NCBI GenBank assembly: GCA_900770655.1
Contig: CAAGLA010000035.1
Location: forward strand, 1-64,000
Reading direction: 5' to 3'
From: Bacteroidaceae bacterium
GTDB taxonomy: Bacteria; Bacteroidota; Bacteroidia; Bacteroidales; Bacteroidaceae
DNA: 64,000 nucleotides
The notes below the pieces were generated by a model. The model did not search any database. It was given only the letters and a program-made list of their open reading frames with translations, and was not told the origin of the DNA. This document shows positions 52,212-62,139 of the stretch, piece by piece; within the stretch, counting starts at the first letter, position 1; every line of letters begins with the position of its first letter. The position numbers were made by a program, and so were the translations under genes.

Positions 52212-55200
52212 TTATCTTGTCAGTGAGAACTTCATACTTATACCAAAGTCGGTTGTGGTTGTCGGGTATGAATTTGTGGATATCAGCGGTATTGTCTTCT
52301 GTCTGTCGAAATATAGGCTGAATGTGAGCATACGGCTGTAGGCGTAATCGGCCGTCAACGAGTAGTTGAACGATTTGTTGCCGCTTGTTGCCTGTGTGGT
52401 TCCCTTATCTATGCTGCGGCATATAGAGGAACTGTTCTTGAACGAGAAGTCGGCACGTATGTTTATATCGTTTCCACTGTTGTTCTGTCTCTCCCTGTTT
52501 GCCTTCTTGCCTCCGAAGAGCTTGAAGTTTACAATCTTGTATCCTATATTGAATGCAATTTCGTCGCTTTGTGTCTCAACCATCTGTATTGCTGTCAGGC
52601 TTAAGTTCACCATTCTTGTCTTAATGAACTTTCCGCCAATTGTCAGGTTGTTGTGCATTGTTACATCGAGCCCGATGAGTGGCGAGAAACTCTCGTTTAT
52701 AGATACTGAACCTATATTGTACCTGCTGCTTGGAACAGGTATTCCGCTTGCATTGTTTACAAAGCCAATTCCCTTGCTGTACTCCATATATGTGGCGTAT
52801 GTGCTGTACGAGCCCACGGCATATACGCTCTTGTATCCGTGCTCTATGTTCACGCTCTTGAAGTAGGTCTTGAAGAACGGCAACTTGGAAAGGCCCGAAT
52901 ATTTAATCTTCCAGTTTGGCAGCATACGCAACATATTGGGGAATATTCCACTGTTTCCGGCTCCTGTGTATGCTTCGAGGAACGCCGGTATCATAACATC
53001 GGCCGAATATCTGTCTACTCCGCCGTTTGCCGGGTCGTATAGTTCGCCTGCCATTTGGCTCGACACCGGGTAACGGCTGCCGGCATAGCTGTTTTCTATC
53101 TGCAGGCGGTACTTGTCGAGGTTGCCTACAAATTCGTCGAACACGCTCGAACGGTAATTGTTGTCGGCATTTCCGCCGCCAAAGGAGTTGCCGATAGTTA
53201 TTGTTGTCATTGAGAAACCACCCGACTCGTTTGTGGGCATTCCTTCGAACATAAACTGTATGCTCTTGCTCTTGTTGCGTGTCCAGCTTGCATTGAGGTC
53301 TATCTTGAAGTCCTTGAACGGCTCCAGTGTCATCCTCAGCTGAAGGTCCTCGGCAAGCGTGCTTGTTGCCTGTGACGATATGCTGTCGTTCTTCAGCAGC
53401 CAGTTGCGACGGTAGGCCTTTTCCAAGAAACTGTCTCCTGTGAGGCCGAATGCAAAGTCGAGTCCCGGAGCGTAAATGCCGTCGCTGTTGCTTTGTCCGA
53501 ATATGTCGCCGGCGTTAGGCATAAAACCGGGTAGGTTCATAGCGTATGCGTTGGTGTATTTTACAGATACGTTACGTACCATCATCAGAGCACGTACCGG
53601 GTACTGCATTGCTTTGGCAAAAGCACTGCGTTCACCGCTTCTCACCTTTGGCAGAATGGTTACTTTAATCTCTATACTGTCGTTGTTCTTTATCTCAATG
53701 CTGTTGTTGTCTATAACCTTGTATCTAATTCTGAACCGGCTTCCGTCTTTCCTCTTAGCCGTTACCTCCAAGCGGCGGTTGTTCAGGTTGTGGGTTATGG
53801 TTATGGTGCTGTCCATTTCCAGCTTCACCTCTTTGGTAAATGGCTGAGGCCTTTCTGTTCTTGTCCGCCTGCTTGTAGTGCTTCGCCTGTTGCTGCTGTT
53901 GTTTGCAAAGCGTTTGTTTGTCTCCTCGAGGTATGGGAAAAGGTTGTATAGCTTTTCAAAGTTAAGCGTTGCGTTGACTGTGATATTGCGCTTGTTGGCT
54001 ATGTTGTTGCCGAAGCTTACGCCACCAATAGTGTTTCCTCTCTGCCAGTTATAAGTGGCAGCGTAGTTGGCATCTGCTGTCAGCCACTCGAATATGGGCA
54101 GCTTGTTGAGCGGCAGGGTGTACGATGCATTGAAACTCTGCTGGTAACTGAGCGGCCTTCCCAAGTTCTGTATGCTCCGTTTTACCGAATCCTTCCATAT
54201 TGCATACTCGTTGGGGAAACGCTCCTTGTTTACAGGCAGGAACGGCTCTTCAATTTCGGCGTTTGTGCCGGTGTTTAGCGAGAGCCTGAGGTTTGTCGTC
54301 GGGTCCCACTTGATAGCCAGTGTGCGGTTCCAGTAGAATTGTTGCGAGAATGTCAAAGGAATTTCGCTGCCACCTGTAAGTGCATTGAGGTCGCGACGCT
54401 GCACTTCGTGGTATGTGCGTGTAATGTCGGTGTTCAGAGCTATAGACTGTGGCAATGGGTTGAATCCCCAGTCCTTCAGTATCTTGAGCCATTTTGAATT
54501 TCCTATGCCGCTGAATGGCTGTATTGTCTTTAGCGGGCTGGCGTAATTGTAGCTTGCCGATGCTTTCCAGTTGAGATTCCTTTCCCAGCTTATGGTGCTG
54601 CCGCTGTTGTCTTTGCTCGACCTCGAAAAACTGAAACTGAAGTTTGCCGGGTCGTATGGCATTGGGGTGCTGCTCGAAATGTTCAGCTTGGCATTGCTAA
54701 TGCTGAAGTTGCGCATTACAGAGCGCACCTCAGCAATGTTCCTAAGCGAGTCTTTGCTTGCTCCGCTGTACGAATCGAGTACATCGTCGAGCAGCAGGTC
54801 TGTGTCGAACGGGCTGTAGAGCGGCGATGTAACCTCTTCGGTAAATGAGTAGTATGTTGGAAGCGACAGCTTGAACGATGAGGGCAACAGACGGCCCACA
54901 TCAAACGTTCCTGTGAGTGAGTAGCGGTAGTAGTCGTCGGTGCGGCGCGAAGCAAGCTTGTCTTCAAGTCCGCCGAATCCGGCTGTCTCTATCTTTCCTT
55001 GTGCCGCGAATGAGCCTATATCGCTGAGTTTTATATTGAGGTTTCCCTGTGCGGCCCAACCGCTCTTGTTGTTAAATCCCAGAAGCCTCATTTCGTTTAC
55101 CCATACAATGGCCGATTTGTTGCTCGAACTGTTGTTTCTCACACCAATCATCATAACCTTCACCTCGCCAAGCGACGGGCTTCCAACAATGCTTATCCTG

Positions 55201-58200
55201 TTTTTGGGAGTATCTTCGTCGTACTCGCTGTATATGGTCGCGTTGGTAACCCCTTCGGCATTGCTGTTGCGTAGGGTGTTTCGTCTCACCTTTATGCTTG
55301 TGAGCTTGGTCAATGGAATGTCAATCATATTCTCCTCGGGCCATACAATAGCGGCTGCTGCAGAACTGTTGCCGTCGTATGAACCGTGAGGGGTAATGGT
55401 GAGCGGCACCTCATATTCATAGTAGTTGCTCTTGTAGTCGGAGCCGAGGCGCACGAAGAGCGAGAGGTCGTTGTTGGCAAGCTGCGAAGGGTCGAGTTCC
55501 GGCGCTTCGGCGTGTATGTATAGCTGTATGCGCTCATATTGGCGTATATCGAGGTTGCTTTTCTTGTAGACAGCACGCGACTCCTTGCTTCCAAGATTGT
55601 TTACGTTGAGCGCAAGAGCCTGTTCGTTGTCTTGTCTTAACTGCGGTTGGCTTGGGTCGAGAATTCGTGTTATTCCCGGCGGCAATACATAGTTTACCGG
55701 TTTTCTGTCGCCGTGTTCCTCTATGCTCACAGCCGAAGTGGTGAACTCGCCCGAAACTGTAGGCGCGGTGTTGTTCTTCGACGCTATGGGCTGCTGGTAT
55801 GGTCGCCAGTCGCCGCGTACGAACTGCATAGTGGCAAAGCGCAGGGTAATGGGTTTCTGGAACTGTGTCATATACATACGTATGAAACGTATGGATGTAA
55901 AGTCGCGTATTGAACCCACAACCTTCTCATACTCGTCTATGGGAATACGGAACTTGTACCAGTCTACACTCTCGGTGTTGCCGTTGCGCAGTTTGGTCGT
56001 TACGGTGCGTTTGTCCGTAATGTAGTTCTTGCCCACCTGCATATCTTCGGGGCGCAACGAGATTCTGTACTGGAAGTAGTTTTCGTACTCGTCCATTGTA
56101 AAGTCTTGGTTCACGTCCTCAATATCGGGGGTTGTCTTTGCCGCACTGCTGAAACTCTCGCCCGAAGAGCTTGGCGAGTTGCCTTCGGTGTTGTTGTAGT
56201 ATCTGTATCTCTCTATTATGCTGCGCTGGGATGCATCGTAGTCGCTGCCTCTGAAATAGTGGTAGTCGTCTCCGGCTGGGTCGGCCACAAGGCTGTCGTA
56301 AACCTCTTGGCGCACTCTTCCCTGCATTGCCGAAAGGTATTCGCTGTATATCGGGTGCTGTGCCTCGTCGGTGCTGCTAAGGCCATTGAGACCCACGTCT
56401 TGCTGGTCTCTGCTGCCCGAATTGTTGTCAAATGCATATACAAGGCTGGTTGTTGTGGGTATACGCCCCCAAGCGGTCTCCTCGTAGCCGTAGCTGTTGC
56501 CTTCGGCGGGCAAGCCGTTTTCGTAGAATTTTTTGCCGTCCTTCAGTATATCTTCGGAAACCTCTCCCAAGTTAAAGTATAGTTCGCCGCCCATTCCTGT
56601 CTGTTCATAGATGAATGGGTCGAGCATCCAGAATTCGAGGTATTGTATGTTTGCACTCTCAAAATCTGTTGTTGTCAGCTGGCGTGTGATACCGCCCCAA
56701 CGTTTTGCCGGGTCGTTTAGCTTGCCGTCGAAATTAACGTCGGTGTCGAGGTTGTAAGGTCCTCTGTCGCTGGGGTAGTATGTTATGTTGAATAGCGACA
56801 GGGTAGATGACTCTCCGTATGTAGACTCCTTGTTGGGGTACAGCTCGCGTTCGTAGACCTCGCGCACATAGTGGTTCGACAACTGTTCCGTGTCGCTCTT
56901 AATATGTGCCGGTGTCAACGACGAACTGCGGCGTGTGAAAAGAGGGTCAATAGTGTACCAACTTATGTGTGCGCGGTTGAAGCCGGTGCGTATATCGTTT
57001 GTCAGGTTACTGTATTGCATTCCGCTTGGCAACGACGCAAGCATCCATTGGCTGGGCGACTTTATATCAATGCCGTTCTCTGTGCTTTCAAAATCGTCTA
57101 TGTACGACGCTTCGCTTTGCACATCGTCCGATGTACCTGCTTCCAAGCGTGCAAATTCGGCCGAAAGTGTTATAGAAGAGGGCTCGGTACAACTTATGAA
57201 TGGCAGGCGGTCTACCATATTTGTGAGCCATTGGCTCTGCTTTTTCCACGAAAAGTTAAAGCCCCACAAGAAGTTCTGCAACGGTTCGGAACCCATATCT
57301 ACCTTTGTCGTCAAAGGTTTTTCTGTGAGCGACATAAATGTTCCTCCAAACTGGAAATCGTCGGAAAAATCATATTTCCAGTTTAGACCGAGCACTGTCT
57401 TGCGCTGCATATTGAACAGAGTGTTGCTCTCTAGCGAAACATCTACGTTGGTTCCTGCATCAATGATGTTCTGGTTAAGAATGGTTACTGTACCTGCTGA
57501 GTAGTCGACCTGATAGTCGCTGTTCTCGACAAGCGTTACGCCACCGGCTGTAACAACCACCGACCCGCGCGGAATATTGGTAGAGCCTGTCTGTATAACA
57601 TTCGCGGCCGTTCCGGTGTATTCGCCAATGAGGTAGAACTTGTCCTTTTCGGCAATCTGTTTTGCTACGGTCTTTGTTGAATCGTAGAGCTCTTCGAATA
57701 CATATTTGTCGGCAAGAGCGTCGTCTCCAATCTTTGCGCGCAGGAAACTGCCGAACGGCTCTACCGACGGGAAGAAGATGCGCCCGGTAGCTGCATCTAC
57801 CGTGTAGCCGTTTATGAAGTCGAATATGCCGTTGGGATTCTCCCTGCTGTTGTTGCTGTCCAAGCGGTCGAGATTGAGCATCTGCAATAGCGGGGTGCTC
57901 TTGAGTCTCTGTTCGGGGAGGTATGTTATGTTTGTTCCCAAGCTGTCGCTTGCATAGTAAATATCGAGCTTGAAGTCGTTCTCTTTCAGGTTTCTTGTCC
58001 CCAGCGAGTAGACGTTCTTCATCATAAGGTCCCAGCAACCGTTGTTGGGCGAGCAGGCATTGGGCTTCAGCAACTTGACAAAGAGAGTCGTTTTAGACTC
58101 TTTTATGTCGCTCGAGAATTCACCCACTTGGTATGTTTGCCCGCCGTATGTATATTCAAAGGCTACAGCCAACACCTCGTCGGCGCGCAAGGCTGTCTTG

Positions 58201-59585
58201 AGCGAAATGAATCCAAGCTCTCTGTTGAGTGTATATTCCGATGATGAAAGCAAACGGGCATTAGAGAGTTTCTCGTAGTCGAGCCCGCCATTAATCCCGT
58301 CAATACCGTTCAGTATGTTGTTCACTTGGTCTACATCCCTTATTCCGGCATAAACTGTGCTCATCATTTCATAGAGGTTGTTGGCGCCGTTGTAGGGAAT
58401 GGATTGCCCGCCTGTCGGGGCCCACATACTGTTGTCTATATGCCTGTTTTCGGCAATATCGGTGAATGCGACAATGTTACGCGGGTTGTTGTAGTCGCTT
58501 GTCTTGTTTGTTACCCACACCTCAATGCGGTTTATGTTTATGCCCGAAAGCACGGTGGGCAGCTGCGACATAGAGCGGTCGTAGTTGTCGCGGAAGTAGT
58601 GGGCAAGGAAGAAGTGCTTGTTCTCGTCGTAATTTGTTATCTCAATCTCAAACGTGTTGAGCTGTGTTCCGCCTTTTGAACTGACAACAGTGCTGTTTGA
58701 GGTCTTTTGCGACACCACAGTCTGCAAGGATAGGCGTCCGAACTGGAAGTCGGCCCTGATACCGAACAGCGACGATGCTCCTCTGATAAGGCTTGAATTT
58801 GTAGGGAAGGTTACGTTGCCGGCTTCGAGCAGCTTTATAACCTCGTCCTCTTTTCCTTCGTATCTGAGGTTTATCTTCTTTGCGTCGTAGCTGAATGTGG
58901 CTTCGGTGTTGTAGTTGAAGTCCATATTCATCTTGTCGCCGACACTGCCCCGAACGTTTAGGTTTATCTGCTCGTCAAAGTCGAAACTGTTTGTCCTGCG
59001 GCTTCTTGCAGGCAAAGAGGGATTGTCTATGGTCTGTATTGAATAGCCTATTCTTATCTCGGCATTTCCTTGTGTTCTAATCCTCACACCTCCGGGGCCG
59101 AATATCTTTTCGGCCGGGCCCAAGTCGAAGTGCATATCGGTAAAGTCGAACTTGTCCTTCTCTCTTGAGCTTTCCCATTCGGCACGGCCTTTGTTGCGGA
59201 AGAAAAGCTGCATAGATTGTCGCTCCTGCCATTTGCTGTACTCTTCGGGCGAGAGCAGAATGGGGGTACTCAGCAGCGTACCGCTGCCAAGTCTTGTGGA
59301 AAAAGAGTAGGTGCTGTCTTTTTCGTTGTAAAGGGTGTCGGTAGTTATGTTTGCAGGAGTGTTCAGGTCCAGCGGGCGTGTGTGCAGGTCTCCTACTGTA
59401 GAGGGCGATGTCTCGGCAACAGGAAAGCGTGCCTGCAGGGTGTCGGGCGCTTCGCCGGCTGTCATTCTTGCCCTGTTGCGCTCTCTTGCTGCACGGCGTA
59501 TAGAGTCACTGCGTACGTTACCCTGCGCAATGGCAGAAACCATTGCGCCAAGCAGTATCAGCAGTGTCAATAAACGTCGTGTCAT
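52212..59585 (-). CDS. sprA: Type IX secretion outer-membrane translocon SprA/Sov
   Basis: A 2457-residue protein, the usual length of SprA/Sov, which forms the 36-strand outer-membrane channel of the type IX secretion system. The signal peptide reads LLTLLILLGAMVSAIAQ. Recognisable parts include FFRNKGRAEWESSREKDKFD, FGPGGVRIRTQGNAEIRIGY, FSYDAKKINLRYEGKEDEVI, the region from ANIQYLEFWMLDPFIYEQTG, and the C-terminal GFMPNAGDIFGQSNSDGIYA. It sits between ruvA and an L,D-transpeptidase gene; ruvA-sprA linkage is common in Bacteroidota. It implies the organism exports CTD-bearing proteins such as the GH85 enzyme in this window. Other T9SS genes (porK-N, porV, porU) are not here. Confidence 0.96.
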   Translation of the reverse strand: MTRRLLTLLILLGAMVSAIAQGNVRSDSIRRAARERNRARMTAGEAPDTLQARFPVAETSPSTVGDLHTRPLDLNTPANITTDTLYNEKDSTYSFSTRLGSGTLLSTPILLSPEEYSKWQERQSMQLFFRNKGRAEWESSREKDKFDFTDMHFDLGPAEKIFGPGGVRIRTQGNAEIRIGYSIQTIDNPSLPARSRRTNSFDFDEQINLNVRGSVGDKMNMDFNYNTEATFSYDAKKINLRYEGKEDEVIKLLEAGNVTFPTNSSLIRGASSLFGIRADFQFGRLSLQTVVSQKTSNSTVVSSKGGTQLNTFEIEITNYDENKHFFLAHYFRDNYDRSMSQLPTVLSGININRIEVWVTNKTSDYNNPRNIVAFTDIAENRHIDNSMWAPTGGQSIPYNGANNLYEMMSTVYAGIRDVDQVNNILNGIDGINGGLDYEKLSNARLLSSSEYTLNRELGFISLKTALRADEVLAVAFEYTYGGQTYQVGEFSSDIKESKTTLFVKLLKPNACSPNNGCWDLMMKNVYSLGTRNLKENDFKLDIYYASDSLGTNITYLPEQRLKSTPLLQMLNLDRLDSNNSRENPNGIFDFINGYTVDAATGRIFFPSVEPFGSFLRAKIGDDALADKYVFEELYDSTKTVAKQIAEKDKFYLIGEYTGTAANVIQTGSTNIPRGSVVVTAGGVTLVENSDYQVDYSAGTVTILNQNIIDAGTNVDVSLESNTLFNMQRKTVLGLNWKYDFSDDFQFGGTFMSLTEKPLTTKVDMGSEPLQNFLWGFNFSWKKQSQWLTNMVDRLPFISCTEPSSITLSAEFARLEAGTSDDVQSEASYIDDFESTENGIDIKSPSQWMLASLPSGMQYSNLTNDIRTGFNRAHISWYTIDPLFTRRSSSLTPAHIKSDTEQLSNHYVREVYERELYPNKESTYGESSTLSLFNITYYPSDRGPYNLDTDVNFDGKLNDPAKRWGGITRQLTTTDFESANIQYLEFWMLDPFIYEQTGMGGELYFNLGEVSEDILKDGKKFYENGLPAEGNSYGYEETAWGRIPTTTSLVYAFDNNSGSRDQQDVGLNGLSSTDEAQHPIYSEYLSAMQGRVRQEVYDSLVADPAGDDYHYFRGSDYDASQRSIIERYRYYNNTEGNSPSSSGESFSSAAKTTPDIEDVNQDFTMDEYENYFQYRISLRPEDMQVGKNYITDKRTVTTKLRNGNTESVDWYKFRIPIDEYEKVVGSIRDFTSIRFIRMYMTQFQKPITLRFATMQFVRGDWRPYQQPIASKNNTAPTVSGEFTTSAVSIEEHGDRKPVNYVLPPGITRILDPSQPQLRQDNEQALALNVNNLGSKESRAVYKKSNLDIRQYERIQLYIHAEAPELDPSQLANNDLSLFVRLGSDYKSNYYEYEVPLTITPHGSYDGNSSAAAAIVWPEENMIDIPLTKLTSIKVRRNTLRNSNAEGVTNATIYSEYDEDTPKNRISIVGSPSLGEVKVMMIGVRNNSSSNKSAIVWVNEMRLLGFNNKSGWAAQGNLNIKLSDIGSFAAQGKIETAGFGGLEDKLASRRTDDYYRYSLTGTFDVGRLLPSSFKLSLPTYYSFTEEVTSPLYSPFDTDLLLDDVLDSYSGASKDSLRNIAEVRSVMRNFSISNAKLNISSSTPMPYDPANFSFSFSRSSKDNSGSTISWERNLNWKASASYNYASPLKTIQPFSGIGNSKWLKILKDWGFNPLPQSIALNTDITRTYHEVQRRDLNALTGGSEIPLTFSQQFYWNRTLAIKWDPTTNLRLSLNTGTNAEIEEPFLPVNKERFPNEYAIWKDSVKRSIQNLGRPLSYQQSFNASYTLPLNKLPIFEWLTADANYAATYNWQRGNTIGGVSFGNNIANKRNITVNATLNFEKLYNLFPYLEETNKRFANNSSNRRSTTSRRTRTERPQPFTKEVKLEMDSTITITHNLNNRRLEVTAKRKDGSRFRIRYKVIDNNSIEIKNNDSIEIKVTILPKVRSGERSAFAKAMQYPVRALMMVRNVSVKYTNAYAMNLPGFMPNAGDIFGQSNSDGIYAPGLDFAFGLTGDSFLEKAYRRNWLLKNDSISSQATSTLAEDLQLRMTLEPFKDFKIDLNASWTRNKSKSIQFMFEGMPTNESGGFSMTTITIGNSFGGGNADNNYRSSVFDEFVGNLDKYRLQIENSYAGSRYPVSSQMAGELYDPANGGVDRYSADVMIPAFLEAYTGAGNSGIFPNMLRMLPNWKIKYSGLSKLPFFKTYFKSVNIEHGYKSVYAVGSYSTYATYMEYSKGIGFVNNASGIPVPSSRYNIGSVSINESFSPLIGLDVTMHNNLTIGGKFIKTRMVNLSLTAIQMVETQSDEIAFNIGYKIVNFKLFGGKKANRERQNNSGNDINIRADFSFKNSSSICRSIDKGTTQATSGNKSFNYSLTADYAYSRMLTFSLYFDRQKTIPLISTNSYPTTTTDFGISMKFSLTR

Positions 59586-59607
59586 ATTTCCTTTTGTTTT
59601 CTTATAC

Positions 59608-60204
59608 TTAGAGCTGTTTCAGTGCAAGTTTTATAACCTGTTCTACGGTTGCTGCAGGGTCGCTCTTCAGAATAGACTGTACAACCTTGTTGGTTGCAGC
59701 AGCCGGAAAACCAAGCATCACCAGAGCCGAAACGGCATTTTCGGCTGTCTCTTGGTTGTGTGTTGCCGTAGCCGTGGCTGTGCCGGCGCTGAATGTGCCG
59801 CCAATATCCTTTATCTTGTCCTTGAGGTCTACAATGAGTCTTTGGGCTGTCTTCAGTCCAATACCCTTTACGCTTTTTATGGCAACCTCGTTGCCTGTGG
59901 CAATAGCTTCGCAAAGTTCGTTTACCGTGAATGCCGATAGAATTGTGCGCGCGGTATTACCTCCTATTCCCGAAACCGAAATAAGCAGCAGGAATAGTTC
60001 TCTTTCGGACTTGTTGCTGAAACCGAACAGAAGGTGCGCATCCTCTCTGATGACTTCGTATATATAGAGCTTAATATCCTTTTTTCCCTGAATTGCGCTA
60101 TAAGTGTTCAGTGTTATGCTTGTTTCGTACCCGACACCGCAGCACTCTATAATGGCTGTCGTAGGTGTAAGGTCGGTAAGTTCTCCTCTAAGGTATTCTA
60201 TCAT
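59608..60204 (-). CDS. ruvA: Holliday junction DNA helicase subunit RuvA
   Basis: A 198-residue protein of normal length. It begins with the OB-fold (MIEYLRGELTDLTPTTAIIE, then GYETSITLNTYSAI). Helix-hairpin-helix motifs follow (ISVSGIGGNTARTILSAF and IKSVKGIGLKTAQRLIVDLK), with the acidic pin nearby, and a C-terminal domain binds RuvB (AVSALVMLGFPAAATNKVVQ). It binds four-way junctions and loads RuvB. It is 22 bases upstream of sprA. Confidence 0.98.
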   Translation of the reverse strand: MIEYLRGELTDLTPTTAIIECCGVGYETSITLNTYSAIQGKKDIKLYIYEVIREDAHLLFGFSNKSERELFLLLISVSGIGGNTARTILSAFTVNELCEAIATGNEVAIKSVKGIGLKTAQRLIVDLKDKIKDIGGTFSAGTATATATHNQETAENAVSALVMLGFPAAATNKVVQSILKSDPAATVEQVIKLALKQL

Positions 60205-60287
60205 AGTTCTTTTTGTGTTGCAGCCCGAATTGCTGCGGACTGTGTATAACGTTAATTGGGTTTATAAAAAACGGCCTTTATCGGTTT

Positions 60288-61970
60288 TTATTGTACTCTC
60301 TTCTCCTTTTCGTCGCTGCCCTGACGGTTAATTCTGAGCACTTGAGTACAGTACTCAATAATTGCCGGGCGGTGGGTGATGAATATAAGTGTCTTGCCTG
60401 CGAGGTCGCTTGTCAGCCGCTTCAACATCTCTTTTTCGGTCTCTTCGTCGAGTGCCGACGTTACCTCGTCGAGTATTATTATGCTGCCGGGACGCAACAG
60501 CGAACGTGCAACGGCTATTCTCTGAGCCTGTCCTTCGCTGAGCCCGCCGCCACGCTCCGAAATTGCGGTATCGAGCTTTTCGGGCAGTTCGTCAACGAAA
60601 TTGGCGCAGGCAATGTGGAGTGCTTTGCGCATATCATCTTCTGTGGCCTCGGAGTTGCCGAGCTGCAGATTCTCTCTTATGGTTCCGCTCACAAGGCTGT
60701 TTCCCTGCGGAATATATACGAAGTTCCTTCTTGTCTGTGTCGAAGAACTGTATGAATCCTTTCCGTTGTATACCTCTATGCTGCCGCTGTCGGGGGTAAT
60801 GAGTGCAATGAGCAGCCTTAAAAGAGTGGTTTTTCCGGCACCCGTTTCGCCCACAATGGCTGTGCAGCTGTTTGGCGGGAAGTTGTAGCTGAACTCTCTT
60901 AGAATGTCGCGTTCATTCTCGCCGTAGCGGAATGTGACGTTGTTGAAACGTACGCCGGCAGTGCCGCTGAGCATAATTGCATCGCCCTCTTTTTCCAGCG
61001 GGATATCCTCTAATTCAAAGAGACGCTCTGCTGCGGTGAGTGAGGATACTATACCCGGGATATACCTTGTGAGGTCCATTGTCGGGCGTTGTATAAGCCC
61101 CACCAGTTGCAGGTAGGCGGCCATAGTTCCGTATGTTATAAGTTCGCTGCGAAGGCTGTCGACACCCCATAGGAAGGCTACAAGGTAACCTGTTGCAAAA
61201 CCCAGTTGAATGAACGTGAATGCGCCGAGAGAGAATTTTGTGCGGTCGGCAACCTGTGTGTGCAGTTTGTCCTGAAGCTCTGTCAGCTGTTTTTCTGTGG
61301 AAATGTTCTGTTCCAGAGATTTTATAAGTTCTTTATGTTGCAGGCTCTCCTGAAGCACCGACTGTATTCGGCTGTCGCTGTCGCGGACATCGCGGTTGAG
61401 TTTTCTCATACGCCTTACATAGAACTGGCTCACAAATAGGCATACCGGCAGAATTATAAGCACCGAAAGAGCCAGCATAGGGCTCATATTGAACAACAGG
61501 AAGAACGATGCGGCAAGCTGTACTACAACTACTATAGCGGCAGGAATAGTTTCGGTTATCAGGGAAGTTATGCTGTTGACATCTCCTTCGAGCCTGTTTA
61601 TCAGGTCGCCTGTATGGTGCCTCTGCAGGTGCAGCCAATCGCACTTCAGAAGGCGTGAGAACATTTTGAGCCTCATTCTGTTGCGCACCTTGTTGCCCAC
61701 AACGGCGTGTATCCACCTGCTTGCGGCGCGTGAGGTAATTTCGGTGAGCATAAGCAACGCTATTATCACTCCGGTGGTTTTTAGAGAACCTTGTGCCTCG
61801 CCTGTGGCAATGTCAATAGCGTGTTTGCAGGCAAGCACCCAAAGCAGTTGGCAGACAACATCCAAAAGCCCTGTGGCTGTGTTTATCACAGCCTGTTTGC
61901 GTGCCCCTGCAGAACTTTGCCACAACCAACGTACAAGCCTGCTTGCCGGTATATTCCTTTTGTCATTCAC
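60288..61970 (-). CDS. ABC-type exporter (fused membrane and ATPase domains)
   Basis: A 560-residue half-transporter. Six membrane segments occupy about 20-310. The nucleotide-binding domain has Walker A VGETGAGKTTLLRLL, the signature LSEGQAQRIAVARSL and Walker B SIIILDEVTSALDEE, followed by the switch histidine in ITHRPAI. It resembles lipid or multidrug half-exporters of the MsbA/LmrA group, but the substrate is not determinable. It is 84 bases upstream of ruvA and may be the first gene of this series. Confidence 0.95.
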   Translation of the reverse strand: MNDKRNIPASRLVRWLWQSSAGARKQAVINTATGLLDVVCQLLWVLACKHAIDIATGEAQGSLKTTGVIIALLMLTEITSRAASRWIHAVVGNKVRNRMRLKMFSRLLKCDWLHLQRHHTGDLINRLEGDVNSITSLITETIPAAIVVVVQLAASFFLLFNMSPMLALSVLIILPVCLFVSQFYVRRMRKLNRDVRDSDSRIQSVLQESLQHKELIKSLEQNISTEKQLTELQDKLHTQVADRTKFSLGAFTFIQLGFATGYLVAFLWGVDSLRSELITYGTMAAYLQLVGLIQRPTMDLTRYIPGIVSSLTAAERLFELEDIPLEKEGDAIMLSGTAGVRFNNVTFRYGENERDILREFSYNFPPNSCTAIVGETGAGKTTLLRLLIALITPDSGSIEVYNGKDSYSSSTQTRRNFVYIPQGNSLVSGTIRENLQLGNSEATEDDMRKALHIACANFVDELPEKLDTAISERGGGLSEGQAQRIAVARSLLRPGSIIILDEVTSALDEETEKEMLKRLTSDLAGKTLIFITHRPAIIEYCTQVLRINRQGSDEKEKRVQ

Positions 61971-62008
61971 TTTTTGTGTACTTTTGTTGCAAAATAGACA
62001 ATATTATG

Positions 62009-62016
62009 CAAAGATA
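62009..62016 (-). promoter_or_regulatory. -7 box of the ABC exporter gene
   Basis: The minus strand reads TATCTTTG, an exact TAnnTTTG, 39 bases before the start codon. The -33 element is weak. Confidence 0.6.
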
Positions 62017-62086
62017 TAAAAATATATAAAATAACCGCGCGCGAATATCTTTTTTAACCCCCTTGTCTTTGAATATTCATAGATAA

Positions 62087-62119
62087 TTGCTCGCTTTTCG
62101 GCAAGATTGGCTATATTTG
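62087..62119 (+). promoter_or_regulatory. Promoter of the transglutaminase-like gene
   Basis: TTG (62087-62089), 22 bases, TATATTTG (62112-62119): an exact -7 box, 21 bases before the ATG. Confidence 0.6.
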
Positions 62120-62139
62120 AGGCAGAAAACAATATTATT